64,000 bases of DNA from Staphylococcus caprae (lineage in GTDB: Bacteria > Bacillota > Bacilli > Staphylococcales > Staphylococcaceae). Below the pieces are notes generated by a model, which was given only the letters and a program-made list of their open reading frames with translations, searched no databases and was not told the DNA's origin. The DNA lies in NCBI RefSeq assembly GCF_002902725.1, contig NZ_PPRT01000017.1, forward strand, positions 1 through 64,000, given 5' to 3'. This document shows positions 31,986 to 43,664 of the stretch, in pieces. The translations under genes were made by a program, and so were the position numbers. Numbering within the stretch: position 1 is the stretch's first letter; the number at the start of each line of letters is the position of its first letter.

Positions 31986-32864
31986 TTATTTCATTTGTCC
32001 TTTAACTTCTTCAGCGAAGTTTTCTTCGCGTTTTTCCATTCCTTCGCCTACTTCATAGCGAACGAAGTCAGCAAGTTGACCACCTTTTGATTTTAAGAAT
32101 GCTTCAACTGTTTCATCTGGGTTTTTAACGAAGTTTTGATCTACAGCACAAATTTCTTGTAAATATTTACGTAAACGACCTTCAACCATTTTTTCAACGA
32201 TATTTTCTGGTTTACCTTCGTTTAATGCTTGTTGTTTTAATACTTCTCTTTCGTGGTTGATTTCTTCTTCGCTTACTTGATCAGAAGAAACATATTTAGG
32301 GTTGATTGCAGCAATGTGCATAGCTACATCTTTAGCAGCTTCTTCATCAGTAGAACCTTCAACAACAGTTAATACACCGATGCGTCCACCCATGTGTAAG
32401 TATGCACCAAATGCATCATTGTCAGTTTTAGTTCTGATAGCAAAACGACGAATGCTTAATTTTTCACCAATTGTAGAGATAGCTTCTTTCATTCTTTCAT
32501 CAACAGTTTTACCATTAGATAATTTAGTTTCCATTAAAGCATCAACTGTTTCAGCTTTACTATCAAGAATTTGGTTAGCAATTTCTTTAACTAATTCTTG
32601 GAAACCTTCATTACGAGCAACGAAGTCAGTTTCAGAGTTGATTTCAACGATTGCTGCTTCGTTTCCTTTAACTTCTACGTGTACAAGACCTTCAGCTGCG
32701 ATACGGTCAGCTTTTTTAGCTGCTTTAGCAATACCTTTTTCACGTAAGTAGTCGATTGCTTTATCGATGTCTCCATCAGTTTCAGTTAGCGCTTTTTTAC
32801 AATCCATCATACCTGCGCCTGTTTTTTCACGTAATTCTTTAACAAGTTTTGCTGAAATTGCCAT
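31986..32864 (-). CDS. tsf: Elongation factor Ts
   Basis: EF-Ts (292 aa) recycles EF-Tu by exchanging GDP for GTP. The N-terminal UBA-like domain ([17 protein letters not shown]), the TDFVAR motif and the two core domains are intact. It follows rpsB behind a strong terminator. The gap upstream has an AT-rich segment, but I see no promoter I would defend. Confidence 0.97.
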   Translation of the reverse strand: MAISAKLVKELREKTGAGMMDCKKALTETDGDIDKAIDYLREKGIAKAAKKADRIAAEGLVHVEVKGNEAAIVEINSETDFVARNEGFQELVKEIANQILDSKAETVDALMETKLSNGKTVDERMKEAISTIGEKLSIRRFAIRTKTDNDAFGAYLHMGGRIGVLTVVEGSTDEEAAKDVAMHIAAINPKYVSSDQVSEEEINHEREVLKQQALNEGKPENIVEKMVEGRLRKYLQEICAVDQNFVKNPDETVEAFLKSKGGQLADFVRYEVGEGMEKREENFAEEVKGQMK

Positions 32865-32968
32865 TAATTATTCCTCCAATGTATATAATTGTATTTATTG
32901 ATATACCCAAATTTTACCATTATTTTAGGTTATATTTCCAATACTCTATAATTATTTATTTTACTTTT

Positions 32969-33004
32969 AAAAAAAGGTGATAAGCATTAGTATCTTATCA
33001 CCCA
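32969..33004 (-). terminator. Terminator between rpsB and tsf
   Basis: A perfect 9-bp stem GGTGATAAG/CTTATCACC (arms 32994-33002 and 32976-32984) followed by seven T on the minus strand. It allows rpsB to be made in excess over tsf. Confidence 0.9.
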
Positions 33005-33017
33005 TTTAAACTATATC

Positions 33018-33806
33018 TTAGTTTGATTCAACAGAAGTGTTGTCTTCAGTTGTTTCTGCTTGTTCAGATTCTTCTTTTTCATCTAAATTGATGTTTTGTT
33101 CTGCAGCTACTTCTTCATTAGATACACCTTGTTGACCTTCTAAGATAGCATCTGCCATTTTACCAGTTAATAATTTAACGGCACGGATAGCATCATCGTT
33201 TGCTGGGATAACGTAATCGATTTCATCTGGATCACAGTTAGTGTCAACAATACCTACGATAGGAATATTTAATTTACGTGCTTCAGCAATAGCGTTGCGC
33301 TCTTTACGAGGGTCAACAACGAATAATGCTTGAGGCATTGATTTCATATCACGAATACCGCCTAAGAATTTAATTAAACGGTCATATTCTTTTTTAAGTT
33401 CAACAACTTCTTTTTTAGGTAATACTTCGAATAAACCGTCTTCTTCCATTTTCTCGATTTCAGAAATACGTTTAATTCGTTTAGAGATTGTTTTGTAGTT
33501 AGTTAAGATTCCACCTAACCATCTTTGGTTAACGTAGAATTGACCAGCACGTTCTGCTTCAGCTTTAACTGATTCTTGTGCTTGTTTTTTAGTACCTACG
33601 AATAAGACTTTACCGCCATCTTCAGATACTTGTTTGATGAAGTTATAAGCTTCTTCAACTTTTTTCACTGTTTTTTGTAAATCAATGATATAGATACCAT
33701 TTCTTTCAGTGAAGATATATTTTTTCATTTTTGGGTTCCAACGGCGTGTTTGGTGACCGAAGTGAACACCGGCTTCTAGTAATTGTTTCATTGAAATTAC
33801 TGCCAT
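33018..33806 (-). CDS. rpsB: 30S ribosomal protein S2
   Basis: S2 (262 aa) binds late to the 30S head-body junction. The [19 protein letters not shown] opening, the VGTKKQAQ and [18 protein letters not shown] segments and an acidic C-terminal tail of about 40 residues are clear. It has its own promoter (33928-33956) and a leader of about 115 nt with two GGAGG segments, the second serving the ATG. Confidence 0.97.
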   Translation of the reverse strand: MAVISMKQLLEAGVHFGHQTRRWNPKMKKYIFTERNGIYIIDLQKTVKKVEEAYNFIKQVSEDGGKVLFVGTKKQAQESVKAEAERAGQFYVNQRWLGGILTNYKTISKRIKRISEIEKMEEDGLFEVLPKKEVVELKKEYDRLIKFLGGIRDMKSMPQALFVVDPRKERNAIAEARKLNIPIVGIVDTNCDPDEIDYVIPANDDAIRAVKLLTGKMADAILEGQQGVSNEEVAAEQNINLDEKEESEQAETTEDNTSVESN

Positions 33807-33927
33807 TTTAAAATTCCTCCTATTGGTTATTTACCTCCATAACTAACTCATATAAAGACAAATAGATTTATTTGCACCCTCTATATTTTAATTAATTATG
33901 TGTGTATTGGCTTTATAGCCGTCATTT

Positions 33928-33956
33928 AATATATCATAACTCACCTTGAAACGCAA
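33928..33956 (-). promoter_or_regulatory. Promoter of rpsB
   Basis: TTGCGT (-35, 33951-33956), a 17-bp spacer and TATATT (-10, 33928-33933) on the minus strand. The transcript would open with a small GGCT-ATAA-AGCC hairpin, possibly part of an S2 autoregulatory leader. Confidence 0.6.
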
Positions 33957-33999
33957 TGACTTTCTAACAAGATCATCACAATGAATTTATGAACAAATT

Positions 34000-34035
34000 A
34001 AAAGAGTATCGCTTTTCAATTGCTGACACTCTTTT
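34000..34035 (-). terminator. Terminator after codY
   Basis: AAAAGAGT (34028-34035) pairs with ACTCTTTT (34000-34007) on the minus strand, then A/T-rich sequence. It lies 23 bases after the codY stop and ends the xerC-hslV-hslU-codY operon. Confidence 0.65.
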
Positions 34036-34057
34036 AAACTTCTCATATCTAATTCGC

Positions 34058-34831
34058 TTATTTTGTTCTTTCTAATTCATCAAGGAATTTTTCTTTTTTA
34101 ACTTTAATGAAAGTACCTTTCATACCTAGTGAGCGTGATTCGATGACGCCGGCACTTTCTAATTTACGTAATGCATTGACAATAACAGATCTAGTGATTC
34201 CAACACGATCAGCTACTTTAGATGCAATAAGCAATCCTTCATTTCCACCTAATTCTTCAAAGATATGTTCGATTGCTTCTTTCTCAGAATAAGAAAGCGA
34301 ATTAATCGCCATTGTGATTGCAGCTTTATCACGAGCTTCTTTTTCAACTTCATTATGTTTCTCACGTAAGATTTCCATACCTATTACAGTTGCAGCGTAT
34401 TCACCTAAAACTAGGTCGTTCTCATTAAAATCGTCTTGAACGCGACCTAAAACTAATGTTCCAAGTCTTTCTCCCCCACCTAAAATTGGGAAAATCGTTG
34501 TTCTACTATTTTCAAATACGTCTCTATTTTCAGGAGGGAAAACAGTTAACACATTATCAATATCAATGTTAGATTGCGTTTGTTTTACGTCCATAAGTTG
34601 TTCAGTATATTCAGTTGGAATATGTCTTTCTTCTAACATATTTATGATTCGGTCACTCTTTAATAATTCGTTAAGACTCGACCCTAAAATTTTACCTCTT
34701 CTCGAAACGATAAATACATTTGTTACGGTAACACTACTAATAGTTTGGGCAACATCCTTGAAATCTACTGCAATGCCTTTATGTTTTTGTAATAACGTGT
34801 TTAATTCTCTAGTTTTAGATAATAAGCTCAT
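34058..34831 (-). CDS. codY: Global nutritional regulator CodY
   Basis: CodY (257 aa) represses amino-acid, virulence and adaptation genes when branched-chain amino acids and GTP are plentiful. It has an N-terminal GAF domain (to about 155) and a C-terminal winged helix with [27 protein letters not shown] (about 203-229). The start is ATG at 34831, with AGAAGGAG upstream, giving the S. aureus length; an ATG at 34870 would overlap hslU and has no ribosome binding site. It is last in the codVWXY-type operon. Confidence 0.97.
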   Translation of the reverse strand: MSLLSKTRELNTLLQKHKGIAVDFKDVAQTISSVTVTNVFIVSRRGKILGSSLNELLKSDRIINMLEERHIPTEYTEQLMDVKQTQSNIDIDNVLTVFPPENRDVFENSRTTIFPILGGGERLGTLVLGRVQDDFNENDLVLGEYAATVIGMEILREKHNEVEKEARDKAAITMAINSLSYSEKEAIEHIFEELGGNEGLLIASKVADRVGITRSVIVNALRKLESAGVIESRSLGMKGTFIKVKKEKFLDELERTK

Positions 34832-34853
34832 AATTTTTCTCCTTCTATTTATA

Positions 34854-36257
34854 TTATAAAATAAATGCACTTAAATCCTTATTCGTTGAGATTGTTTTTA
34901 GTTTATCGTCAACATATTGTGGTGTTATGTCTACAACAGCATGTGGCATGTTTGGTGCTTCAAATGATAAATCTTCAAGCATTTTCTCTAAAATTGTGTG
35001 TAATCTACGCGCACCGATGTTGTCAGTATCCTGATTGACTTGGTACGCAATTTCAGCTAAGCGTTTAACAGCTTCTTCAGAGAAGTTGACTGTCACTTCT
35101 TCTGTTTGAAGCAATGCTTCATACTGCTTGATTAAAGACAATTTAGGTTCAGTTAGAATTCGAACAAAGTCATCAACTGAAAGGCTTTCCAGTTCCACTC
35201 TAATTGGGAAACGACCTTGCAATTCTGGAATCAAATCACTAGGTTTTGATACGTGGAATGCACCAGCGCCAATAAATAGCATGTGTTCAGTATTTACAGT
35301 ACCATACTTCGTTTGTATCATGCTACCTTCAAGAATTGGTAAAATATCACGTTGAACCCCTTGTCTAGAAACATCTTGACCACTATTTTGATTATTTGTC
35401 GCAACTTTATCGATTTCATCAATAAAAATGATACCCATTTGTTCTGCAAGCTCTAGTGCCTCTTGATTTGCAGTTTCTTGATCAATAAGTTCGTCAGCAT
35501 AGTCATCAGCAAGTATTTTTCTAGCAGTTTCAACTGAAACTTCACGTTCTACCTTTTTCTTAGGCATCAATTGGTTCATCATATCTTGCATTTGTTGATT
35601 TTGATTCGTGCCTAACATGCCCATAGCTGCTGGATCTTGTTCTACTTTAATTCTTACTTTTTCTTTTTCAAGTTTACCTTCATCTAATTGCTTTTTAATT
35701 TCAGAACGTTTAGTTTTAATCTCTTCAGTAGGTGGTTCTTCCTCTTCTTCATTATTTTGTCCGAAGTTTGGAATCGCACCTCCAAAAAGATTCTCTAGAG
35801 GGTTATTACCTTGAGAAGCTTTTTTCTTCATGCTTGGAACTAACAATTTAACAAGTTTGTCGTTAGCTTTTGAAATAGCTTCGTCTTTAACTAAAGCTTT
35901 CTTCTCCTCTTTAACCAAGCGCACGGCTACGTCTACTAAATCTCTGACCATACTTTCAACATCTCGACCTACATAGCCTACTTCAGTAAATTTAGTGGCT
36001 TCAACTTTGATGAATGGTGCACCAACAATTTTCGCCATACGACGAGCAATTTCGGTTTTACCTACACCTGTTGGCCCTATCATCAGAATATTTTTAGGAG
36101 CAATTTCTTGTTTAGCTTCTTCGTCTAATAAACTTCTTCTATAACGATTTCTTAACGCAATTGCTACTTTTCTTTTAGCATCATCTTGTCCTACTATATA
36201 TTCATTTAATTTAGATACGATATCTTTTGGAGTTAATTTAATTCCATTAGTATCCAT
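34854..36257 (-). CDS. hslU: ATP-dependent protease ATPase subunit HslU (ClpY)
   Basis: HslU (467 aa, equal to S. aureus) unfolds substrates for HslV. Walker [10 protein letters not shown] is at 61-69, Walker B is IIFIDEIDK, and an intermediate domain rich in Glu/Lys/Gln lies at about 110-240, followed by the AAA+ C-terminus ending in SAFIL. It lies 84 bp after hslV and 22 bp before codY. Confidence 0.97.
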   Translation of the reverse strand: MDTNGIKLTPKDIVSKLNEYIVGQDDAKRKVAIALRNRYRRSLLDEEAKQEIAPKNILMIGPTGVGKTEIARRMAKIVGAPFIKVEATKFTEVGYVGRDVESMVRDLVDVAVRLVKEEKKALVKDEAISKANDKLVKLLVPSMKKKASQGNNPLENLFGGAIPNFGQNNEEEEEPPTEEIKTKRSEIKKQLDEGKLEKEKVRIKVEQDPAAMGMLGTNQNQQMQDMMNQLMPKKKVEREVSVETARKILADDYADELIDQETANQEALELAEQMGIIFIDEIDKVATNNQNSGQDVSRQGVQRDILPILEGSMIQTKYGTVNTEHMLFIGAGAFHVSKPSDLIPELQGRFPIRVELESLSVDDFVRILTEPKLSLIKQYEALLQTEEVTVNFSEEAVKRLAEIAYQVNQDTDNIGARRLHTILEKMLEDLSFEAPNMPHAVVDITPQYVDDKLKTISTNKDLSAFIL

Positions 36258-36341
36258 GTTTTACATTCCTCCATCTTGCTACATTGTATCAGTCATTCAT
36301 TTCCATTATTTCTTAAAATTAAACTACAACATTAACCGATA

Positions 36342-36884
36342 CTACAACGTTTCAACAATAATGTTATCATTCGTAAACACGCAAATGTCGGCTGCGACTT
36401 TTAAACTTTCATAAGCCATTTCCTTAGCAGAAAGTTGTGACGCATGACGTTTAAGTGCACGGCCTGCACTCAACGCATAATTACCTCCTGAACCGATTGC
36501 GATTAAGTCATCATCTGGTGCAATCACTTCGCCTGTACCACTTACAACGAGAATAGCGTCTTTATTCATTACGATAAGCATCGCTTCTAATTGACGTAAT
36601 TGTTTATCTCCACGCCATTCTTGTGCTAATTCAACTGCTGCTCTTTCAAGATTACCGCTAAATTGTTGAAGTTTTGTTTCAAACTTTTCGAAAAGCGTAA
36701 ATGCATCAGCAACGCTTCCAGCAAAGCCAGCTAACACTTTACCTTCATAAAGGCGTCTCACCTTTCTAGCAGTTTGTTTCATAATAACTTGCTGACCTAA
36801 TGTGACTTGACCATCACCTGCCATAGCCGCTTCACCATTATGACGGACAGCATATATTGTTGTTGCATGTAAAGAATTACTCAT
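36342..36884 (-). CDS. hslV: ATP-dependent protease proteolytic subunit HslV (ClpQ/CodW)
   Basis: The proteasome-like peptidase subunit of HslUV (180 aa). Most bacterial HslV proteins mature to an N-terminal Thr, but here the HATTIYAV segment is preceded by MSNSL. This matches the Bacillus CodW type, where the processed N-terminal Ser2 is the reported nucleophile. The rest ([31 protein letters not shown]) is conserved. It is four bases after xerC. Confidence 0.96.
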   Translation of the reverse strand: MSNSLHATTIYAVRHNGEAAMAGDGQVTLGQQVIMKQTARKVRRLYEGKVLAGFAGSVADAFTLFEKFETKLQQFSGNLERAAVELAQEWRGDKQLRQLEAMLIVMNKDAILVVSGTGEVIAPDDDLIAIGSGGNYALSAGRALKRHASQLSAKEMAYESLKVAADICVFTNDNIIVETL

Positions 36885-36887
36885 AAA

Positions 36888-37778
36888 TTACTCTCCTTTT
36901 TTTGCTCGAGGATGTGCGTTTAAATATACCTTACGAAGTTGTTGGTTTGAAACATGGGTATAACGTCCAGTTGTTGATAAATTTACGTGTCCTAAGAGGG
37001 ATTGTACTGTTCTTAAATCAGCACCTTGATTTAACAAATGCGTCGCGAATGTGTGTCTAAGCTTATGTGGATGAATATCAGTCACTCCCGCTGTACGTTT
37101 GACAACATCGTTGAGTACGTATCTCACACCACGTTCAGTTATCGGTTCGCCTTTCATATTAACAATTAAATATTCATGATCTACCGCTTTTCGTGGCTGA
37201 AATTCATCTAAGTATCTTTCAATACTTTGCTTACAAAATTCGCCAAATGGGATAAAACGTTCTTTATTGCCTTTACCTAATACCTTGACACCAGGCAAAT
37301 TCATATCTATATCTTTAATTTTTATATTAACTAATTCAGACACACGTATTCCTGTTGCATATAACAACTCGATAATAACCCTGTCTCGCATGCCCTTAGT
37401 ACGATCTTGCTCTACAGTTCGAAATAGTGCTTCCATTTCCTCTTCGTAAAAGAATTGAGGAAGATACTGTTCTTTCTTAGGGTGTACAAGTTGAACAAAG
37501 GGGTTTACTACAGATTCATCTTGAGTCATCCAATATTCATAGAAAGTACGTAATGTTGAAATTTTTCTTGAAACAGTAGTCCTTTTTAAATTATTTGAAT
37601 ATAAATAAGACAAATAATTTCTAGCATCTTTATATTCAAAAGTAGTTAACTCTAAATGTTCACTATTTAAAAATTCATTAAACTGAACTAAATCATCATG
37701 ATATGATTTCAAAGTATATTCAGAAAAATTTCTTTCTACCTTTAACATATATAAAAATGTTTTTTGGATTTCATTCAA
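36888..37778 (-). CDS. xerC: Tyrosine recombinase XerC (CodV)
   Basis: XerC (296 aa) works with XerD at dif to resolve chromosome dimers. All catalytic residues are visible: R145, K169, H238, R241, H264 and the nucleophile Y273. The start is TTG at 37778 with GGAGGGG upstream; the nearby ATG is out of frame. It heads the xerC-hslV-hslU-codY operon, the same order as Bacillus codVWXY. Confidence 0.97.
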   Translation of the reverse strand: MNEIQKTFLYMLKVERNFSEYTLKSYHDDLVQFNEFLNSEHLELTTFEYKDARNYLSYLYSNNLKRTTVSRKISTLRTFYEYWMTQDESVVNPFVQLVHPKKEQYLPQFFYEEEMEALFRTVEQDRTKGMRDRVIIELLYATGIRVSELVNIKIKDIDMNLPGVKVLGKGNKERFIPFGEFCKQSIERYLDEFQPRKAVDHEYLIVNMKGEPITERGVRYVLNDVVKRTAGVTDIHPHKLRHTFATHLLNQGADLRTVQSLLGHVNLSTTGRYTHVSNQQLRKVYLNAHPRAKKGE

Positions 37779-37802
37779 TATAATTCCCCTCCATCATATT
37801 GC

Positions 37803-37811
37803 ATTGTAGCA
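37803..37811 (-). promoter_or_regulatory. Extended -10 promoter for the xerC-codY operon
   Basis: On the minus strand an extended -10 (TGC then TACAAT) lies 25 bases upstream of the xerC start. No good -35 is seen, which is usual for extended -10 promoters. Confidence 0.4.
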
Positions 37812-37959
37812 TATGAATGATAGGGCATACAGTAATTTGATAACCAATTCAAAATCTTTAGAGAATTAATGTCAAAAATTTTATAAATCTTTCAAATATA
37901 CAGTAAAATAGCATTATTTATTTTTTTGATAAAAACCTATGCTTTTTCGACAAAACAAC

Positions 37960-37995
37960 AAAAAAACTAGGTAGCAAATTTAATCTACTACCCAG
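37960..37995 (-). terminator. Terminator after trmFO
   Basis: CTGGGTAG (37988-37995) pairs with CTACCTAG (37967-37974), 8 bp with one G-U, followed by seven T on the minus strand, 16 bases after the trmFO stop. Confidence 0.85.
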
Positions 37996-38011
37996 TCTGT
38001 TTATTCTACTT

Positions 38012-39322
38012 TTAAAGTGTTTGCTTATAGTTGTCGAGATATTCTAAAGCTCTGTTCGCTTGAGCCTCATATCTTTCCTTTTTGTCTTTAATACGTTTTT
38101 CTAATGATGGTAATAAACCGAAGTTTGCATTCATTGGTTGGAAGTTTTTCTCATTTTTAGCATGAGAAATATAATAAGCCATACTACCTATCATTGTTTC
38201 TCTTGGGAAAATGACTTCACCTTTACCTGCAAGTTTGTGAGCAAGGTTAATCCCAGCAACTAAACCGCTTGCGGCACTCTCTACATAACCTTCTACACCA
38301 GTCATTTGACCTGCAAAGTACAAGTTTTCATGTCCTTCAAGTTCGTATTTTTCATTTAATACATCCGGTGAGTTAATAAATGTATTACGATGCATTACAC
38401 CATATCTAACTATATCCACATTCTCTAATCCCGGGATAAGGCGAATAACTTCTTTTTGAGCTCCCCATTTTAAATGTGTTTGAAAGCCAACAATATTATA
38501 AAGTGTGCCAGCTGCATCATCTTGTCTTAATTGTACAACTGCATAAGGACGTTTACCTGTTTTAGGATCTTCTAATCCAACCGGTTTCATTGGACCAAAT
38601 AACAACGTTTTACGCCCTCTTTCTGCCATAACTTCAAATGGCATACATCCTTCAAAATATTTTTCTTTTTCAAACTCATTGACTGGTGCTACTTCTGCTT
38701 CTAAAACAGCATCATAAAATCTATTAAATTCTTCTTCAGTCATAGGACAGTTTAAATATGCCGCTTCACCTTTGTCATAACGAGATTTAAGATACACTTT
38801 ATTCATATCAATTGTTTCTTTTTCAACAATTGGAGCAGCAGCATCATAAAAATAAAGTTGATCTTTACCAGTAATATCAACAATTTCTTGCGCTAAATGT
38901 TCTGTAGTGAGTGGACCCGTAGCAATAATAGTATAACCTTCAGGTATACTATTAACCTCTACATTTAAAACAGTAACATTCGGATGATTTCTGAGTGTAT
39001 CAGTTATATAACCAGCAAAATCATGTCTATCTACTGCTAAAGCTCCTCCAGCAGGAACACGCGCCTTGTCTGCAGCTTGTATAATTAGAGAGTCTAGACG
39101 TCTCATTTCTTCTTTAAGTACACCAACCGCATTTGTAAGAGAATTCCCTCTCAATGAGTTTGAACATACAAGCTCAGCAAATTTATCAGTATGGTGTGCA
39201 GGTGTTTGTTTAACTGGTCGCATTTCAATTAAGTTAACTTTTATTCCACGTTGCGCTAATTGATACGCAGCTTCCGAACCAGCTAAACCAGCCCCAACGA
39301 CATTAACCGTTTGAGTCATCAT
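38012..39322 (-). CDS. trmFO: Methylenetetrahydrofolate--tRNA-(uracil-5-)-methyltransferase TrmFO
   Basis: A folate- and FAD-dependent enzyme (436 aa) that makes ribothymidine 54 in tRNA. The FAD-binding [10 protein letters not shown] is near residues 10-19, and the [22 protein letters not shown] and [17 protein letters not shown] segments are typical. Two consecutive ATG codons (39322, 39319) follow AGGAGGAAA; the second gives the S. aureus form. It lies 23 bp after topA. Confidence 0.96.
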   Translation of the reverse strand: MMTQTVNVVGAGLAGSEAAYQLAQRGIKVNLIEMRPVKQTPAHHTDKFAELVCSNSLRGNSLTNAVGVLKEEMRRLDSLIIQAADKARVPAGGALAVDRHDFAGYITDTLRNHPNVTVLNVEVNSIPEGYTIIATGPLTTEHLAQEIVDITGKDQLYFYDAAAPIVEKETIDMNKVYLKSRYDKGEAAYLNCPMTEEEFNRFYDAVLEAEVAPVNEFEKEKYFEGCMPFEVMAERGRKTLLFGPMKPVGLEDPKTGKRPYAVVQLRQDDAAGTLYNIVGFQTHLKWGAQKEVIRLIPGLENVDIVRYGVMHRNTFINSPDVLNEKYELEGHENLYFAGQMTGVEGYVESAASGLVAGINLAHKLAGKGEVIFPRETMIGSMAYYISHAKNEKNFQPMNANFGLLPSLEKRIKDKKERYEAQANRALEYLDNYKQTL

Positions 39323-39345
39323 TTTCCTCCTAATTTTAAATTTAT

Positions 39346-41415
39346 CTATTTTTGAACTTCTTCTTGATAGTCACAATTTGAACATACAACTTGACTACTT
39401 CTACCTTTTTTCTTATCAACTAAGTAATGGTTACATTTTGGACAATCTCTGCCAACTGGTTTGTCCCAAGAAATAAAGTCACAATCAGGATATCTGGAAC
39501 AACCATAAAAGACTCTGTTCTTTTTGGATTTACGTTCTACAACGTCTCCCTCATTACATTTCGGACATTTCACACCTATAGATTTAACAATAGCCTTTGT
39601 ATTTCGGCAATCAGGGAAATTCGAACAAGCCATAAATTTACCATAGCGCCCCATTTTGATTACCATCGGAGCGCCACATACTTCACAATCTTCTCCAGCA
39701 GGCTCATCTTTAATTTCTATTTTCTCCATTTCTTCTTCAGCGCGCTCAACATCTTGTTTGAAACTATTGTAGAAATCACCAACAACCTTACGCCAATTCA
39801 TGTCGCCTTCCGCAATTTTATCTAGTAATGTTTCCATATTAACTGTAAACTCTACATCAATAATTTCTGGGAAGTATTCTTTCACTTGCTCATAAACGAT
39901 TTCTCCTAACTCGGTAGGAACAAAACGTTTACTTTCTAATTTAACGTAATTTCGTTTTTGAATGGTATCTATTGTTGGTGCATAAGTAGAAGGTCTACCA
40001 ATTTTCAACTCTTCTAAAGTTTTAACTAAACGTGCTTCAGTATAACGAGGAGGTGGTTGAGTAAAGTGTTGAGCAGGTTCGATTTGAGTAGCTGTAACTT
40101 TATCTCCTTCCTCAAGTTTCGGAAGTTTGTTCTCTTTCTCATTATCTTTGTCATCTTTAGCTTCCACGTACAACGTCATGAAACCTTTAAATTTAATAGT
40201 TTGTCCATTAGCTCTGAATTTAATGTCATTCTGAGTGACGTCTAACGCGATAGTATCTAGTATAGCTGGAGCCATTTGACTTGCTACAAATCGTTCCCAT
40301 ATCAATTTATACAAACGATGTTGATCTCTAGTTAAATATGGTTTCATATCATCTGGTGTTCTTAAAGCACTTGTAGGTCTAATTGCTTCGTGAGCATCTT
40401 GATCACCTTGTTTACCAGTTGCCTTACGTTTTGAAATATACTCTTTACCGTATTTATCAGTAATATAATTCTTCGCCTCAGCTTTTGCTGAGTCAGAAAT
40501 ACGAGTAGAATCCGTACGCATATAAGTGATTAAACCAATAGTACCTTGACGTTTTAAATCAATACCTTCATATAATTGTTGTGCTAACATCATTGTTTTA
40601 CGTGCTTTAAAGTTTAATTTACGTGCAGCTTCTTGTTGAAGCGTTGATGTGGTAAATGGATTTGCTGGATTACGTGTTTTTTCTTTCTTATTTACATTCG
40701 TAATTTCGAATTGATCTCCATCCAGTGCTGCAGTAATCTTTTCAACATCTTCTTTTTTATTTAATTTATATGGCTTATTTTTATAATGAAGGAATTTGGC
40801 ATTAAATTTAGATTTTTTATATCTGAATTCGCCTTCAATTGTCCAATATTCTTCAGGTTTGAAATTTCTAATTTCATTTTCTCGATCGATAACCAAACGA
40901 AGTGCTACTGATTGGACACGTCCTGCAGATAATCCCTTCTTCACTTTCTTCCATAGAACAGGAGAAATATTATAGCCTACTAATCTATCTAAAATACGAC
41001 GGGCTTGTTGTGCATCCACGAGTTCCATTTCAATTTCTCTCGGATGTTTAAAACTATCTTTAACCGCATCTTTAGTAATTTCATTAAATACGACTCTGTT
41101 TTCTTTTGAATCTTCTAATTCTAAGATTTTTGATAAATGCCAGGCAATCGCTTCACCTTCACGGTCAGGGTCACTTGCAAGAAAAACTTTTTTTGCCTTC
41201 TTCGCATGTTTCTTTAAATCTTTGACGACCGGCCCTTTACCGCGAATTGTAATATATTTTGGTTCATAGTTATCTTCAGTGTCCACACCCATTTGACTTC
41301 TAGGTAAGTCACGAACGTGTCCCATTGAAGCAATAACTTTATATCTTTTTCCTAAATATTTTTCAATGGTTTTAGCTTTTGCAGGCGATTCAACTATGAC
41401 TAAATTATCTGCCAA
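39346..41415 (-). CDS. topA: DNA topoisomerase I
   Basis: TopA (689 aa) relaxes negative supercoils. The toprim motifs ([15 protein letters not shown], and [14 protein letters not shown]), the active-site tyrosine in [12 protein letters not shown] (about 297) and a C-terminal set of four-cysteine zinc ribbons (three Cys clusters after about residue 578) are all present. The start is TTG with AAGGGGG upstream. It has a strong promoter of its own at 41454-41483. Confidence 0.97.
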   Translation of the reverse strand: MADNLVIVESPAKAKTIEKYLGKRYKVIASMGHVRDLPRSQMGVDTEDNYEPKYITIRGKGPVVKDLKKHAKKAKKVFLASDPDREGEAIAWHLSKILELEDSKENRVVFNEITKDAVKDSFKHPREIEMELVDAQQARRILDRLVGYNISPVLWKKVKKGLSAGRVQSVALRLVIDRENEIRNFKPEEYWTIEGEFRYKKSKFNAKFLHYKNKPYKLNKKEDVEKITAALDGDQFEITNVNKKEKTRNPANPFTTSTLQQEAARKLNFKARKTMMLAQQLYEGIDLKRQGTIGLITYMRTDSTRISDSAKAEAKNYITDKYGKEYISKRKATGKQGDQDAHEAIRPTSALRTPDDMKPYLTRDQHRLYKLIWERFVASQMAPAILDTIALDVTQNDIKFRANGQTIKFKGFMTLYVEAKDDKDNEKENKLPKLEEGDKVTATQIEPAQHFTQPPPRYTEARLVKTLEELKIGRPSTYAPTIDTIQKRNYVKLESKRFVPTELGEIVYEQVKEYFPEIIDVEFTVNMETLLDKIAEGDMNWRKVVGDFYNSFKQDVERAEEEMEKIEIKDEPAGEDCEVCGAPMVIKMGRYGKFMACSNFPDCRNTKAIVKSIGVKCPKCNEGDVVERKSKKNRVFYGCSRYPDCDFISWDKPVGRDCPKCNHYLVDKKKGRSSQVVCSNCDYQEEVQK

Positions 41416-41453
41416 AGTGATTTCCCCCTTGCAAATTGAATTACTAAAGATAA

Positions 41454-41483
41454 ATGATAAACGCTTAATTTTGTGTTTGTCAA
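41454..41483 (-). promoter_or_regulatory. Promoter of topA-trmFO
   Basis: A perfect -35 TTGACA (41478-41483), an 18-bp spacer and TATCAT (-10, 41454-41459) on the minus strand. The leader is short and includes the AAGGGGG ribosome binding site. Confidence 0.75.
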
Positions 41484-41598
41484 CGTTTTAATTTTTAATT
41501 TCCAATTTTGTTTGAAATATTATTAATTTTGTCACATAAATCTTTAACTAATTTAATACATGTCTACACTGATTAATCGCAAGTAACTCAATGTCTGT

Positions 41599-42477
41599 TT
41601 AGAATGTATAGTCTGATAAAATGCTGCTTTCATCTAATACGACTTGAGCACCTTCTTCTAATCTAAGTAAATTTCCCTTTGTCATTTGATTAAACATAGA
41701 TCCAGGTAACACATACACATTTCGATTTTGTTCTAAGGCACAATCAACAGTAATTTGACTGCCACTTTTTTCTTCAGCTTCCGTAATAAGTAAGCCACGT
41801 GAAAGCCCACTTATCAATCTATTTCTTTCTGGAAATTTATACTTACTAATTGATGAATGAGGAGGATATTCACTTAATACTAATCCACTTTTTTCAATCT
41901 TATCTCTTAATTGATATGTGGATTGAGGATAGTGATAATCATGACCGAATCCCAGAACTCCTATGGTTGGCAAATGGTGTTTGAGAGCGACTTGATGCGC
42001 TACACTATCTGCACCATATGCTAAACCCGAAATTATAGTCATTTGAATTTGTTGAAAAGAAGAAAAGAGATACTCTAAAGCTTGTGTCGTATATGAAGTA
42101 GATTTACGAGAGCCGATTACAGCTAATGTATGAGGTTGATTAAATAATTGTTTGTTTCCTTTATAAAAAATAACATAAGGAAAATGATAGATTTCTTTGA
42201 GAAGTAAAGGATAATCTTTGTCAAAGTAAGTCACATATTTTAGTTTTATACGTTTCATATAGTTGTATAAATACTCAGTTTTTAGCATTTTAAATTGATC
42301 AAGTTTTCTTTGCAATGCGTGGGAATTTTGTTTTAAAACCCAATCTTTTATAATATCCATTCTTGTTTGTTCATTTTCCAAGGAAAAGTCAGGATAGAAA
42401 TCAATGATTTGATGTACTTGCGTTGTAGTGAAATTAGCCCAATAAAGTTTTAATAAAGTGTGTTGAATCAATGGCAT
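41599..42477 (-). CDS. dprA: DNA processing protein DprA
   Basis: DprA (292 aa) loads RecA on incoming single-stranded DNA during transformation. The Rossmann-like core shows GSRKSTSYTTQAL, GLAYGADSVAHQVAL and the PERNRLISGLSRG segment. It lies between sucD and topA. In S. aureus the cell-wall genes lytN and fmhC separate sucD from dprA; they are absent here. Confidence 0.94.
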   Translation of the reverse strand: MPLIQHTLLKLYWANFTTTQVHQIIDFYPDFSLENEQTRMDIIKDWVLKQNSHALQRKLDQFKMLKTEYLYNYMKRIKLKYVTYFDKDYPLLLKEIYHFPYVIFYKGNKQLFNQPHTLAVIGSRKSTSYTTQALEYLFSSFQQIQMTIISGLAYGADSVAHQVALKHHLPTIGVLGFGHDYHYPQSTYQLRDKIEKSGLVLSEYPPHSSISKYKFPERNRLISGLSRGLLITEAEEKSGSQITVDCALEQNRNVYVLPGSMFNQMTKGNLLRLEEGAQVVLDESSILSDYTF

Positions 42478-42682
42478 TACTCCTTTAAGAGTATTATAGC
42501 TGATGATTCAAGAACATGTTGTTACTGTTTAAATACATTTAGCTCTTGTTATTTAATGGAATTGTAAAGAGTAATTTTCAAATATGTTAATTTCTAATCA
42601 AATGACTTAAATTCTAGATGATAAAACGAGTTTCTACTATTATATATAGTCCTTATAACTTTTAAGATATGCCCATATAACT

Positions 42683-42715
42683 TAAAAAGCCCGAACCCTA
42701 ATAAGAGTTCGAGCT
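42683..42715 (-). terminator. Terminator after sucD
   Basis: AGCTCGAAC (42707-42715) pairs with GTTCGGGCT (42688-42696), 9 bp with one U-G, followed by TTTT on the minus strand, about 20 bases after sucD. Confidence 0.85.
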
Positions 42716-42734
42716 ATCAATCATAACTTTTTAG

Positions 42735-43643
42735 TTATTTATCAACTGTTAATAATTCATCATAAATTCCAGCTTTTTTAGCTGCTTCAATTAATGTTGT
42801 ACCAATTTCTGATGGAGTATCTGCAGTTTCTACACCACAATCATTAAGTGTTTTAATTTTTTCATCTGCAGTACCTTTACCGCCAGAAATAATCGCACCA
42901 GCATGACCCATACGTTTACCCGGAGGTGCTGTTTGACCACCGATGAAGCCTACAACTGGTTTATTCATGTTTTCTTTAATCCATTGTGCAGCTTCTTCTT
43001 CAGCAGTACCGCCGATTTCACCAATCATAACTACTGCTTTAGTTTCAGGATCTTCATTAAATTCTTTTAATACATCGATAAAGTTAGTACCGTTAACTGG
43101 GTCACCACCGATACCAACAGCTGTTGTTTGACCGATACCTTCTTCAGTTAATTGATGTACTGCTTCATAAGTTAATGTACCTGAACGAGATACAACGCCT
43201 ACGTGACCTTTTTTGTGGATGTAACCAGGCATGATACCGATTTTACATTCATCTGCTGTGATAACACCTGGGCAGTTTGGTCCTACTAGACGTGTTTTAC
43301 GACCTTGTAAGTAACGTTTAACTTTAACCATGTCTACAACAGGAATATGTTCAGTAATACAAATTACCATATCTAAATCAGCTTCAGCCGCTTCTAAAAT
43401 AGAGTCAGCAGCGAATGGTGCTGGAACATATACTACAGATACGTTAGCGCCAGTTTCATTTTTAGCTTCTTGAACTGTATTATATACTGGAACACCTTCT
43501 ACAACTTGTCCACCTTTACCAGGTGTTACCCCTGCGACAATTTGTGTTCCATAATCAAGCATTTGTTTTGTATGGAAAAGGGCAGTAGACCCTGTGATAC
43601 CTTGTACCATTACTTTCGTATTTTTATCAATAAATACACTCAT
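42735..43643 (-). CDS. sucD: Succinyl-CoA ligase (ADP-forming) alpha subunit
   Basis: The alpha subunit (302 aa) of the TCA-cycle enzyme that turns succinyl-CoA into succinate with ATP formation. The CoA-binding Rossmann domain ([11 protein letters not shown]), GPNCPGVI and the phosphohistidine region [17 protein letters not shown] (His near 247) are intact. It follows sucC by 21 bp. Confidence 0.97.
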   Translation of the reverse strand: MSVFIDKNTKVMVQGITGSTALFHTKQMLDYGTQIVAGVTPGKGGQVVEGVPVYNTVQEAKNETGANVSVVYVPAPFAADSILEAAEADLDMVICITEHIPVVDMVKVKRYLQGRKTRLVGPNCPGVITADECKIGIMPGYIHKKGHVGVVSRSGTLTYEAVHQLTEEGIGQTTAVGIGGDPVNGTNFIDVLKEFNEDPETKAVVMIGEIGGTAEEEAAQWIKENMNKPVVGFIGGQTAPPGKRMGHAGAIISGGKGTADEKIKTLNDCGVETADTPSEIGTTLIEAAKKAGIYDELLTVDK

Positions 43644-43664
43644 CTTAGTGCTCCCATCCTTTCC

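Noticed and set aside
32302-32751. 149-aa antisense frame opposite tsf
   Set aside because: Long only because tsf uses a biased codon set. It has no start signal, no recognised domain and overlaps a certain gene.
32877-32925. tsf promoter (TTGGAA and TAAAAT)
   Set aside because: The spacing is 19 bp and the region is AT-rich, so a chance match is likely.
42486-42520. dprA promoter based on a TATAAT at 42493-42498
   Set aside because: No acceptable -35 at 16-18 bp, and the leader would barely include the ribosome binding site, so it was not called.
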